Below, piece after piece: positions 1 through 7,494 of a stretch of 41,006 nt of DNA. Both the position numbers and the translations under genes were made by a program. The notes beneath the pieces are model-generated. The model had not been told where the DNA came from and searched no databases. It was given only the letters and a program-made list of their open reading frames with translations. The stretch covers positions 1 through 41,006 of the forward strand of contig NZ_QJVD01000031.1 in NCBI RefSeq assembly GCF_003219815.1, read 5' to 3'. How positions within the stretch are numbered: position 1 is the first letter of the stretch; the number at the start of each line of letters is the position of its first letter. This DNA is from Arthrobacter livingstonensis (lineage in GTDB: Bacteria; Actinomycetota; Actinomycetes; Actinomycetales; Micrococcaceae).

Positions 1-26
1 CTACAATTATTGGTATAAAAGTGGCC

Positions 27-60
27 CTTTCCCCGGGATCCAGCGAGAAACCGGGGAAAG
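27..60. terminator. 10-bp perfect inverted repeat, possible terminator
   Basis: Arms CTTTCCCCGG (27-36) and CCGGGGAAAG (51-60) are exactly complementary around a 14-nt loop. No T-tract follows on the plus strand. On the minus strand the stem is followed after a few bases by a TTTTAT stretch, so it could terminate minus-strand transcription. It may equally belong to a gene lying left of the window. Confidence 0.35.
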
Positions 61-706
61 AGCCTACGTAACTTCAGTTTAGCCTCCCGTTGTCGTCACG
101 TTTTTCAACTGGCGGACGTGAAATCCCTGAAAATCCGAGGTTTTCCCAAGTCTGGACACATTGAGACAGCGATCGACAAGAATTGGCCCTCCGATTGCCC
201 AACTCCCGACATTGAGCACCGCCAGCCGAGCGAGTAGCTCCCCTGATACTGCGGCGAGTCCAGTCCGGTTTGGCTTCCTCCCGTTCAACCAGACTCAATA
301 AATATTCCGTAGGGGAACCTGCGATGGACTCCTGGCAGAGCCCATCTACTGACCATCTTTTCCCCACCATTTCCGCTCCATAACCATTCGTGACACACCC
401 CTGGCTGGCAGGTCTCCTTTGCGGGATCCGGTGGCCTATGACTCTGCAAAACTCCGGGGCCAAAACCCGCGACCTGGCCTAGGGTGACCCGACTGGTTGG
501 TGGCTCCTAGGCCTACCGGTGGCCCCTCGAGAGTTTCGACCAATGCGACTGCGCCCCCGTCATGGGGCATCGCCTCTCCCCCTGGCTAGATGCGGGGCGC
601 CCTCCCGAACAGGGCACAAAGACTCTAACGACACCCGCACGCGAAAGACATATCATATAAGTAGAACTAAAGCAACTTTTCCGCAATCGCCAGAATGGAG
701 AATCAC
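61..706. other. Gap without a supported gene
   Basis: Open frames here (for example on the minus strand between 74 and 463) lack a recognisable family and a convincing ribosome binding site. The stretch near 95-110 (CGTCACGTTTTTCAAC) resembles the core of the diverged repeat at 4703-4874 and 27303-27471, so this may be another piece of the same decayed element. The A/T-rich run near 648-662 just upstream of the first gene could hold its promoter (a TATAAG hexamer), but no matching -35 is clear. Confidence 0.4.
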
Positions 707-874
707 ATGGGTGGCTTGCTCAGCGCTGCTTCATCCTCGATCAACCCTGGAATCTATCTTGGTTGGGGCGATGTGACCATTCAGTTGGGTAACTTGATCG
801 TCATTGTGGTGATGCTCGTCCTGTTCGGCTTAGCGCTGGTGCTGCCATTTCCCGGAGGACGGGAAAGGAAATGA
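707..874 (+). CDS. Small single-helix membrane protein of the cytochrome b cluster (55 aa)
   Basis: An ATG at 707 preceded by a TGGAG Shine-Dalgarno opens a 55-codon frame ending at the TGA that overlaps the ATG of the cytochrome b gene (ATGA at 871-874). The product has a short polar N-terminus, one hydrophobic segment at about residues 28-49 rich in Ile, Val and Leu, and a basic tail GGRERK. The tight coupling suggests it is made with the cytochrome b pair, perhaps as an assembly or stabilising subunit like the one-helix subunits of bc and b6f complexes. I do not recognise a named family. The frame, ribosome binding site and overlap make it likely real. Confidence 0.65.
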   Translation: MGGLLSAASSSINPGIYLGWGDVTIQLGNLIVIVVMLVLFGLALVLPFPGGRERK

Positions 875-1578
875 GCACCCACCAGAACCCCTCGCCAGAT
901 CCGGAAGTGGAAGGGACCGGGGCCTACACATGGACCGGGAAATCCCGCCGCTGGTTCCTGAAGCATCTTCCCCCGGACAAACTGTTGCCGGAGGACCAAC
1001 CGAGCTACGTCGCCTCCTGGGCCTACGTCTTCGGCATGGGCGCCGTTGCCGGGCTGATCTTCATCATCGCCTCCGGTGTGGTCCTCAGCCTCAACGGGCC
1101 CCAGTGGTACCACGTCTCCTCGTTGGGCCACTTCACCAACAGTGTTCATTTGTGGAGTGTTGAACTGTTCTTCATGTTCCTGGTGGTCCACCTGTGGATC
1201 AAGTTCTGGATGGCGGCATGGCGCGGCGGACGGGTGCTGACCTGGATCACCGGCATGGTGGCGTTCCTCGTTTCCGTGATCACGGCATTTACAGGCTATC
1301 TATTGCAAACCAACTTTGACTCGCAATGGATTGCCTTCCAAGCCAAGGACGCCCTGAACGCCGTCGGCGTCGGGGCCTGGTTCAACGTGGCCAACCTGGG
1401 CCAAATCTTCATGTGGCACATCATGCTCCTCCCCCTGGCCGTCGGCGCCGTCGTCGCACTGCACGTCGTGTTGGTGCGAGCCCACGGCGTGGTTCCTCCC
1501 TTGGATGCGGCCGAAACCGACGCCCAGCTGCGCGACGCCACCACCGGTGGTACTGACACGGAGGTGAAACAGCCATGA
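871..1578 (+). CDS. Cytochrome b (b6-type N-terminal module)
   Basis: A 235-residue membrane protein matching the N-terminal four-helix, diheme module of cytochrome b/b6. Candidate heme ligands are paired: His93 and His107 in helix B (spacing 14), and His183 and His198 in helix D (spacing 15, as in cytochrome b6 rather than the 14 of mitochondrial cytochrome b). The C-terminal half of a full cytochrome b is absent; the next gene supplies a separate membrane-anchored partner. It overlaps both neighbours by ATGA, so the three genes form one operon. No Rieske protein or cytochrome c is encoded nearby, so the electron donor and acceptor cannot be read from this window. The fold assignment is firm; the physiological role is inferred. 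Confidence 0.85.
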   Translation: MSTHQNPSPDPEVEGTGAYTWTGKSRRWFLKHLPPDKLLPEDQPSYVASWAYVFGMGAVAGLIFIIASGVVLSLNGPQWYHVSSLGHFTNSVHLWSVELFFMFLVVHLWIKFWMAAWRGGRVLTWITGMVAFLVSVITAFTGYLLQTNFDSQWIAFQAKDALNAVGVGAWFNVANLGQIFMWHIMLLPLAVGAVVALHVVLVRAHGVVPPLDAAETDAQLRDATTGGTDTEVKQP

Positions 1579-2528
1579 CCAGGATCCCATCCCCGATGTC
1601 GTGGCGGAAAGGCGACAATATCGCGGGCAGGCCCTGGCGGGGACGTGTCCGCGACTACGATCTCTTCAAGGAGCTCACCATCGGCCTCGTCGTCGTTGGC
1701 CTGCTGGTGATCGGCCTCTCGGCAATTTTCAGTTCCCCGGACGACCCGGGAGTGACACTGAAATCATGGGCAACGGCGGCGCCCTCGGACTTCGTCGCCA
1801 CGGCCACTGCAGAATTGGGCGGGACCAGCGACACAGCAGGCTACGGCCCACCCTACAACGCGACGCCCGATGCCACACAAAAGCTTGGGTTCATCGACCT
1901 GCAGGCCCTCTCCGGGGTGCGCCTTCCGATTGATACGGCCAACGACTTCGTCATCAATCCACTCAAGACCCTGCCCAGCCCGCCGCCGGCCCTGGCTGTC
2001 TGGGCAGCCGCCACCGCCGATCAACAGGCAAAATGGGCCGCCGATTACACCACCGCACTGGCCGCCGCACCCAACGGCGACCCGGCACACGTCGCCGGCG
2101 GCAACTACGGACCCGTCCCCGCCTTGACATTGGCGTTGCTGGCCATGGCCGGCAACGGAAATCTTGACGGAGTCCTTCAAAATGGGGGGCAGCCGTACAA
2201 TTTGGACTACACACCCACCATCTTATTCCTCGGCGACGGCGGCTATTTTCCCAACCTGGCCACCACAGCGCACCTGACGGGAGACCAATGGGGGGTAATG
2301 AATGAAACAGGGAACACCCCGGGGCAGTCCTGGCTGTGGCTCTTCTCGTTCTTCTACCAGATCCAGCCGTTCAAGTCCTCACCCAACGCCGACATCCTCG
2401 TGGTCTCCGTCATGCTGCTCCTCTCGCTGGCGCTGACCGTGCTGCCGTTCATTCCAGGGCTGCGTTCGATTCCCCGCAAGATCCCCGTCCACCGCCTCAT
2501 CTGGAAGGACTACTATGGCCAACGGTGA
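1575..2528 (+). CDS. Membrane-anchored partner subunit of split cytochrome b
   Basis: A 317-residue protein starting in an ATGA overlap with cytochrome b. It has a basic cytoplasmic N-terminus, a transmembrane helix at about residues 33-55, a long Ala/Pro/Gly-rich presumably extracytoplasmic region (about 60-255), and a second helix at about 272-295 followed by a short basic tail. It carries neither the CxxCH heme motif nor Rieske Cys-His motifs. The layout does not match classical subunit IV (three helices), so equating them would be speculation. Proteins annotated cytochrome b6-associated in actinobacteria resemble it in organisation. The function is inferred from operon position only. Confidence 0.6.
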   Translation: MTRIPSPMSWRKGDNIAGRPWRGRVRDYDLFKELTIGLVVVGLLVIGLSAIFSSPDDPGVTLKSWATAAPSDFVATATAELGGTSDTAGYGPPYNATPDATQKLGFIDLQALSGVRLPIDTANDFVINPLKTLPSPPPALAVWAAATADQQAKWAADYTTALAAAPNGDPAHVAGGNYGPVPALTLALLAMAGNGNLDGVLQNGGQPYNLDYTPTILFLGDGGYFPNLATTAHLTGDQWGVMNETGNTPGQSWLWLFSFFYQIQPFKSSPNADILVVSVMLLLSLALTVLPFIPGLRSIPRKIPVHRLIWKDYYGQR

Positions 2529-2569
2529 GCTCGGGGCCCGGGGCGCGCCAATACTGATAGCTTGGGCCC

Positions 2570-3292
2570 ATGACCAGCGTCCCGGGAGCCCACGGCAATG
2601 AACCACACACAGCCAACATCGCAGGACGGCTGAACTGGCTGCGGGCCGCGGTTTTGGGGGCGAACGACGGCATCGTCTCCGTCGCGGCAACCGTCGTCGG
2701 AGTTGCCGGCGTGACCAACGCCCCCGCGCCCATCCTGGTTGCCGGAATCGCGGCCGTGGTGGGCGGCGCCGTTTCCATGGCCTTGGGCGAATACGTGTCG
2801 GTGAGCAGCCAACGCGACAGCCAGCGTGCCTTGATCGAGAAGGAACGCCGTGAGCTGGCCGATGACCCGGATGCCGAATTGGCCGAACTCACCGGCCTCT
2901 ACCTGGCCAAGGGCCTGAGTCCCGCCACGGCCGAGCAGGTGGCCCTGGAGCTCACCGGGCACGATGCCCTGTCCGCCCACCTCTCGGCCGAACTCAACAT
3001 CGACCAGGACGAGGAGGCCAATCCCTGGCAGGCCGCGTACGCGTCGGCGGCGTCGTTTGCCGTCGGGGCGCTCCTGCCCCTGCTTGCCATCATGTTGCCG
3101 CCTGCCGAGTGGCGGATTCCGGTGACGTTCGTGGCCGTCCTGATCGCCCTTGCGTTGACCGGGACCCTGAGCGCCGCGATCGGGGGCAGCTCCAAGACCA
3201 CATCGGCAACACGCCTTGTCATTGGCGGCGCCCTGGCCTTGGCGGCTACCTATGGAATCGGCAGCGCACTCGGGGCAAGCGGGATCATTTAG
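2570..3292 (+). CDS. VIT1/CCC1 family Fe2+/Mn2+ transporter
   Basis: A 240-residue protein of the vacuolar iron transporter family. Near the N-terminus it has the typical stretch NWLRAAVLGANDGIVSVAAT, then GGAVSMALGEYVSVSSQRDS in TM2, an acidic/helical cytoplasmic metal-binding region (about residues 80-150, rich in Glu and Asp), and three further hydrophobic helices. It probably moves ferrous iron or manganese out of the cytoplasm. It starts 41 nt after the cytochrome b partner on the same strand and may be co-transcribed, though nothing ties it functionally to the cytochrome. No manganese riboswitch fits in the short gap. Confidence 0.88.
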   Translation: MTSVPGAHGNEPHTANIAGRLNWLRAAVLGANDGIVSVAATVVGVAGVTNAPAPILVAGIAAVVGGAVSMALGEYVSVSSQRDSQRALIEKERRELADDPDAELAELTGLYLAKGLSPATAEQVALELTGHDALSAHLSAELNIDQDEEANPWQAAYASAASFAVGALLPLLAIMLPPAEWRIPVTFVAVLIALALTGTLSAAIGGSSKTTSATRLVIGGALALAATYGIGSALGASGII

Positions 3293-3693
3293 CGACTGGT
3301 GGTCGACAACTGCACCGTCAGGCTGAGCGCCAGCGGAACTGCACAGTTTGACCGCATCGCGGGCCGACTCGGCGTCCCGCGGGCCGATCGCCACCTTGGT
3401 GCGGTCGCCGTTGCGGGCCTGCCTGGCCAAGGGATATCCCCAGTCGTCGCGGGCCAACAGTCCTGGCAAAAATCGGGTACACTGCCCCCGTGGCACCTGA
3501 TCTAGTTGATGTGGAGTGTTTGGCTCGTGCCGTCCTCCCCTCCCGGACCCTATACGGGGCGGATCTGGCCACGGCTTCAGTCGTTGGCCACGGTAGGTTG
3601 ATCCCTGTCAGCGAGTACGCTCCCAGGCGAAAATGCTGGGGCTCCGGTTGCACCGGTAACTCTGGGGCTCACCCGCACCTGACAATCGCAAAT
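3293..3693. other. Gap with a possible decayed minus-strand gene
   Basis: No intact gene is supported. On the minus strand, between about 3480 and 3300, one frame reads LLARDDWGYPLAR and then GPRDAESARDAVKLCSSG. This resembles the C-terminal half of small actinobacterial ferredoxins (acidic stretch, then a xxCPSGA-type end), but the cluster cysteines of the N-terminal half are not visible and the frame breaks after the last Cys. I treat it as a possible ferredoxin-like remnant only. A plus-strand frame opening with GTG at 3490 runs antisense into the antitoxin gene and has no recognisable family. Confidence 0.3.
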
Positions 3694-4002
3694 TTAGGCG
3701 ATTTGGATGCGTTCGTCCCCGAGCTCGACTTCGATGTGCAACGTGCCACCAATGGCCTCGACATATTTGCGCAGCGTGTCGACCTGGGTGCGGTCGATGT
3801 CACTGTGCTCGATCCGTGAGACCCGGTTCTGGGTGACCTGCAGGCGACCGGCGAGCTGGACCTGGGTCAGCTCGGATGCCTCGCGGAGTTCACGCAGGCG
3901 GTAGGCCCGGACCTCATCGAGCATCCGCTTCTTATGCCCCTCCACGACCGCCCGGTCAACGGGACGCTTCGCCAGCATCTCCTCCATGGACATTGCCATC
4001 AC
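3694..4002 (-). CDS. XRE-family antitoxin (HigA-like)
   Basis: A 102-residue helix-turn-helix protein. The HTH covers about residues 38-62 (LREASELTQVQLAGRLQVTQ followed by NRVSRIEHSD), typical of the XRE/Cro fold. The C-terminal segment GGTLHIEVELGDERI is the short beta region common in antitoxins paired with RelE/HigB toxins. Its start overlaps the end of the toxin gene by 4 bp (ATGA), giving the toxin-first order of higBA loci. It should bind toxin and repress the shared promoter; a 13-bp imperfect palindrome upstream of the toxin (4372-4384) is a candidate operator. The frame is intact although the partner toxin is damaged. Confidence 0.85.
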   Translation of the reverse strand: MMAMSMEEMLAKRPVDRAVVEGHKKRMLDEVRAYRLRELREASELTQVQLAGRLQVTQNRVSRIEHSDIDRTQVDTLRKYVEAIGGTLHIEVELGDERIQIA

Positions 4003-4356
4003 GGTTCTCCCTTCAAAGTCTTCAAGTGGCCGTCGAATTGGTCATCGGCGTTCGGAATGTTTTTCGTGTACCACTTTGACCAGTTCCCGGGCTTGTCCCC
4101 GGCCACCAGAAAAATCGCCTGGCGCTGCGGATCAAAGGCAAACAACACCCGCATCTCCGACGGGCCACTGGACCCTGGCCGCAGTTCCTTCATGTTCTTG
4201 TGTCTTAACCGGACAACCGTATCCACCAGGGAACGGCCAAGCTGCGGCCCACGCTCAGCCAACAACTCCAGGGCGACAACCATTTGCCCACGCATAAGAG
4301 TCGTCATTCAGAACGGACAGCCACGCTTCAACCAAACCCACATCGACGTTCCACAT
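3999..4356 (-). pseudogene. HigB/Gp49-like toxin, frameshifted near the N-terminus
   Basis: The C-terminal ~100 residues are a clear phage-derived Gp49-like (DUF891, HigB/RelE superfamily) toxin with the hallmark HKNMKELRPGSSGPSEMRVL, then LFAFDPQRQAIFLVAGDK and NWSKWY. The ATG that opens this frame (4307) would omit the usual first strand. That missing part lies upstream in another frame from an ATG at 4356 (NVDVGLVEAWLSVLNDDSYA). The two frames join if one G is removed from the GGG run complementary to 4287-4289, giving a 118-residue toxin of normal family length. So this is a one-base insertion allele. It either inactivates the toxin or leaves an N-terminally shortened product from the internal ATG. 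A sequencing error at this site would give the same picture. Confidence 0.75.
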
Positions 4357-4371
4357 CACCACCACAATACA

Positions 4372-4384
4372 ACACCTAAGGTAT
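4372..4384. promoter_or_regulatory. Candidate toxin-antitoxin operator
   Basis: ACACCTAAGGTAT is an imperfect palindrome (5 of 6 arm positions match) lying about 16 nt upstream of the full-length toxin ATG at 4356. XRE antitoxins commonly autoregulate through such short palindromes at this position. A TTATATA stretch next to it on the minus strand could be the -10 region. Confidence 0.35.
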
Positions 4385-4702
4385 ATAACTCAAGGGTTGT
4401 AACAAGCCGTCGCGGTCCTCGACTTGTTGAACCCGTAGCAAACCAAACGCTCGCACTTTCTCGGCCCCGCACTCATTCCAAGGTTCGCAGTTTGGCTCAG
4501 GAAAACCATCCATATTCAGGCCCGCGGGGATGGAGAGTTAGCGGCAAATAGCCATCAAATTAAGGTAGGTAATGCTCCAATCACCGAACAAAAGGTCACC
4601 CATTTGCAAGTTTCCCAACCGCAGCTGGCCGTTTGCCGGCCGGACCAAAATCACGCCCCTAACAACGAAGTGCGTTGACACACGGCGGCAGTCCTTTCAC
4701 AA

Positions 4703-4874
4703 CCGGTGGCATGCCGTCCACGATGTCGATGAACCTGCAAACGGCCATAAGGCAGAGGGCCCGGCGCTACGCTGCAGAGCCTCGTCACGTTTTTGCTCAC
4801 GTTTTTGAACGAAAACCCATGGCAGTCCTTGGTATGTCAACGGGGCACTGTTGTCCCGCGCTCCCCCGGAAACT
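4703..4874 (+). repeat. Diverged ~170-bp repeat, copy A
   Basis: This copy aligns along its length with 27303-27471. Shared blocks are CGGTGGCATGCC, ATGTCGATG, CCTGCAAACGGCCA, CGTCACGTT, a TCACGTTTTT-AACGAAA block, and an ending that reads GTTGTCCCGC with a C-run and GGAAACT or TGAAACT. Both copies are readable in one frame as a peptide with the core MSM-LQTA and PRHV, so they look like relics of one coding sequence or of the end of a mobile element. I could not identify the family. Confidence 0.55.
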
Positions 4875-4932
4875 AGCAGTATTTGATGGGGAACGGAGGC
4901 TGTGGCATGAGAGTCCTCAGTTTCTCTTGGCC

Positions 4933-4957
4933 GTCGGTTCGAGTCCGGCCCGGGGCA
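4933..4957 (+). other. tRNA 3'-end remnant (possible att site)
   Basis: GTCGG-TTCGAGT-CCGGC forms a T-arm with one G-U pair, followed by a 7-nt acceptor 3' strand CCGGGGC and discriminator A. No D-arm or anticodon arm and no convincing 5' acceptor strand occur at the right distance upstream. Fragments of this kind are left when an integrative element recombines into the 3' end of a tRNA gene. The parent tRNA cannot be named from 25 nt. Confidence 0.5.
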
Positions 4958-5266
4958 CAATGCAGTCCTGACCAGCGGTTATGTCTCCAGATCCGGTCCA
5001 GTAAGTGCTGAAATTGCCGTAAGTCACATTTTAGTCATCTCATTCGGTAAAATTTTCTTGAACCTGCACTCATCTATTTGAAGACAGCCAACTCATCTTT
5101 GTCGACGACCGGACCCAAAAAGTGGCCAGATTCCGCCGTTTCTACGGGCCCGGGCGACTCGGTGGTGTAGCTGCCATAAATCGGCCCTCCGATCGCCGTA
5201 CTCACGGAACTGACCGACTTCGCGACTTAAGAAATACACCGTACGTCCGGACCTGTTCCGTCAGTG

Positions 5267-5292
5267 CGTCTGCAAATTCGTTTGCGGAGACG
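5267..5292. terminator. Inverted repeat downstream of aldehyde dehydrogenase
   Basis: CGTCTGCAAA, the tetranucleotide TTCG, then TTTGC-GG-AGACG form a stem of ten pairs with a two-base bulge. It lies about 110 nt beyond the stop of the minus-strand aldehyde dehydrogenase gene. A UUCG-type loop fits a stable hairpin, so a terminator role is plausible; no T-tract follows. Confidence 0.3.
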
Positions 5293-5402
5293 TGGCGTCT
5301 TCATATGTGACTACCCCTTGGTCCCACATGTTGAGACGCGACCACTGCTAAAAGGATTTTGCAGACGCCCTGTCAGAGGGCAGGGGCCTCATGCGCCGCA
5401 CT

Positions 5403-6890
5403 TTAGCCGAACTGGATCCAGGTTGTCTTGGTGGCAGTGTAGTTATCAAACGCCTGCAGTGACAGGTCTCGGCCGAATCCCGATTGTTTGAAGCCACCAA
5501 ACGGCGTGGTGTTGCCCACCGCGTCGACGGTGTTCACGGACACCGTGCCTGCGACCAATTCCGAGGCAACCCGGTGGGCCCGCGACAGATCCGAGGTCCA
5601 CACGGAGGCGGCCAGCCCGTAGGCGGTGTCATTGGCCATGCTGACCGCCTCCTCCTCGGTATCAAAGGGCTGTAGGACGGCGACGGGTCCGAAAATTTCC
5701 TCCCGGTGCACGTCGTGACCGGAATCCAGGCCACCGAGCAAGGTGGGCTCAAGGTAGGCATCCGACCCCCGAATGTCCAGCCTCTGCCCGCCGAAGAGCA
5801 CCGCCCCCTCACGGCGGCCACGATGGATCCACGCCTCGACCGAATCTGCGTGTGCCGTGGAGATCAGGGAGCCGTTGCCTGCCAGCCCGGCCAGCGGATC
5901 TGCCGGGGCGTAGGCTTGCGCTGCTTCAGCCAGCAACGACAGGAACTCGTCGTGGACGGAGCGCTGGACCAGGATGCGCGAGTTGGCCGAGCAGACCTGC
6001 CCTTGGTTGTAGAAGGCGCCAAACGCCGCCTTTTCGGCCGCAAGGGCCAGGTCCGCGGTATCGGCAAAGACCAGGTTAGAGCTCTTTCCCCCGGCTTCGA
6101 GGCTCAGGCGTTTGAGATTGCTGCGCCCGGATGCCTCCAGCAGGGTTCGCGAAACAGCAGTAGAACCCGTGAACGCAAGGGCATCGACATCCATGTGAAG
6201 TGCCAACCCCGCCCCGACCTCCCGCCCTGAACCGGTGACGATGTTCAGCACGCCGGCGGGCATCCCGGCCTGGGCCGCGAGTTCGGCAGCGCGCAGTATG
6301 CTCAACGAGGTTTGCTCGGCGGGCTTGAGCACCACCGAGTTTCCCGCCGCCAAGGCGGGAGCCAGCTTCCACATGGCTATTTCCAAGGGAAAGTTCCACG
6401 GAACGATGGCGGCCACCACACCCAGGGCCTCACGGGTCACCATGGCCGTGGCGCCCCTTGGCACGGCCGGCAGTTCCCCCGACAGTTTGTCGATCGCTTC
6501 GGCGTACCAGCGCAGCGTGGCTATCGCACCGGGGACATCCACCGTCGAGGTTTCCAGGATTGGCTTACCGCTGTCCAGGCACTCGAGAAGTGCCAGCTCC
6601 TCTGCGTGTGCTTCCAGTAGGCCCGCCCAGGCCAGCAGCACCGTCTTCCGGGCTTCGGCTCCCGAGCGGGACCAGGACGGAAAGGCGCTTCGGGCCGCAG
6701 CGACCGCCGCCTCGACGTCCGCCGTGCCACAGGCACTGAGCTGCGCCAGCTCGCGTCCGTCGATGGGGCTCGACGTAATTCGCAGTGAACCGGATGCGGC
6801 GCCCCGCCGCTGCCCGTTAACGAAAGCGCGGCCATCGATCTGCAGGGCATCGGCCCGGGCATCCCAGGCGGAAAGGGTTTGGTTGGTCAT
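5403..6890 (-). CDS. NAD(P)+-dependent aldehyde dehydrogenase, PuuC-like
   Basis: A 495-residue ALDH-superfamily enzyme. Hallmarks are VPWNFP (Asn166), the general base Glu265 in SLEAGGKSSN and the nucleophile Cys300 in NQGQVCSAN; EEIFGPV and PFGGFKQSGFGRD follow near the C-terminus. The stretch RWYAEAIDKLSGELP and the ending closely resemble gamma-glutamyl-aminobutyraldehyde dehydrogenase (PuuC), so the substrate is probably an amine-derived aldehyde. The start at 6890 was preferred over an ATG 12 nt upstream because a GGAG lies 6 nt before it. It is divergent from the copper amine oxidase at 7495, which makes aldehydes, so the two probably act in sequence. The exact aldehyde cannot be read from the sequence. 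Confidence 0.88.
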   Translation of the reverse strand: MTNQTLSAWDARADALQIDGRAFVNGQRRGAASGSLRITSSPIDGRELAQLSACGTADVEAAVAAARSAFPSWSRSGAEARKTVLLAWAGLLEAHAEELALLECLDSGKPILETSTVDVPGAIATLRWYAEAIDKLSGELPAVPRGATAMVTREALGVVAAIVPWNFPLEIAMWKLAPALAAGNSVVLKPAEQTSLSILRAAELAAQAGMPAGVLNIVTGSGREVGAGLALHMDVDALAFTGSTAVSRTLLEASGRSNLKRLSLEAGGKSSNLVFADTADLALAAEKAAFGAFYNQGQVCSANSRILVQRSVHDEFLSLLAEAAQAYAPADPLAGLAGNGSLISTAHADSVEAWIHRGRREGAVLFGGQRLDIRGSDAYLEPTLLGGLDSGHDVHREEIFGPVAVLQPFDTEEEAVSMANDTAYGLAASVWTSDLSRAHRVASELVAGTVSVNTVDAVGNTTPFGGFKQSGFGRDLSLQAFDNYTATKTTWIQFG

Positions 6891-6915
6891 TTTCTGCTCC
6901 ATTGCTTGGAAGTGG

Positions 6916-7361
6916 TTAGTGGACCGGGACCTGGGCTATGCCCAGGGAAATGGAAAGGTTGATGCGCATTACAGCAGATGCCAGGGACAGGGCCACCAGC
7001 TCCACGGCGATCAGCACAAGCATGGCTGCCACGGCTGCCGGCGCCGGCAGCCGTGGCGACAGCGGTGCCGGAACCATGGCGCGATTTTCCCGGCAAGACG
7101 ATCCAACCCATGTGGACCAGGGCCAACGTCGCCGACATGGCCATCAAGTGACGGGTCGACTTTTCCACGCCGCCTGTGGTGGCACCAAGATGCGGCAGGC
7201 ATGTCAGGCACGACAACGCCATGCCCCCAAGGCGGCCACCATGGCGGCTTGGCCCCCAGCGCCATCAGCACGTGCACCATGGCTGCGGTGACGGCAGTGC
7301 AGCCCAGCAGCCAAAGCAGGAGGGGAATTGCGCCCGTCGCTGGAACTTGGTTGCATTCCAT
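6916..7361 (-). pseudogene. Frameshifted small membrane protein remnant
   Basis: Hydrophobic segments occur in successive minus-strand frames: LLLWLLGCTAVTAAMVHVLM, then MALSCLTCLPHLG followed by LMAMSATLALVHMGWIVLPG, and finally AAMLVLIAVELVALSLASAV ending at a TAA (6916-6918). Joined, they would make a His/Met-rich four-helix membrane protein, in style like the DUF5134 protein encoded at 16784-17464. At least two frame changes are needed, so it is probably dead. The alternative is that this is only the upstream region of the two divergent genes. Confidence 0.4.
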
Positions 7362-7438
7362 TCCTCGCCACGCCTTCCCGCGCCCATTTCAGCGACGTTT
7401 CCCAGGCACCCTTTACGAGTTGCGGTGACTTGGGTAAC

Positions 7439-7453
7439 ATCAAACTTGTTGAT
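7439..7453. promoter_or_regulatory. Palindrome upstream of amine oxidase (candidate operator)
   Basis: ATCAA-ACTTG-TTGAT is a perfect 5-bp inverted repeat around 5 nt, 42 nt before the amine oxidase ATG. A further ATCATCAA follows at about 7465-7472 and can pair with the same TTGAT half. A TetR regulator (9536) and a LysR regulator (10134) are encoded close by and are the obvious candidates to bind here. Confidence 0.35.
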
Positions 7454-7494
7454 TGAACAGTTGTATCATCAAAACCGCAATTTGAGGAAGCCCC

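Larger units (their letters stand above)
4385..5402. other. Gene-free decayed stretch with repeat and tRNA 3' remnant
   Basis: About 1 kb without a supportable gene, less G/C-biased than its flanks. It contains a diverged repeat copy (4703-4874), a tRNA 3'-end-like sequence (4933-4957) and an inverted repeat near the end of the aldehyde dehydrogenase gene (5267-5292). The phrase PDSNRRP in a minus-strand frame here is the usual false peptide from the T-arm of a tRNA and should not be called a gene. The combination suggests a former insertion site of an integrative element. Confidence 0.5.

Noticed and set aside
2513-3496. Minus-strand ORF across the VIT family gene
   Set aside because: Gly/Gln/Asp-rich antisense frame; only its first part (3300-3480) looks protein-like and is noted as a possible ferredoxin remnant.
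3490-3819. Plus-strand ORF converging into the antitoxin gene
   Set aside because: The last third is antisense to the antitoxin and the first part has no recognisable family or ribosome binding site.
4860-4957. Complete tRNA ending at 4957
   Set aside because: A C-run near 4862 can pair with part of the acceptor strand, but D-arm and anticodon-arm features are absent.
4697-4960. Minus-strand ORF containing PDSNRRP
   Set aside because: This peptide is the well-known false translation of a tRNA T-arm; the DNA reads as a tRNA 3' end.
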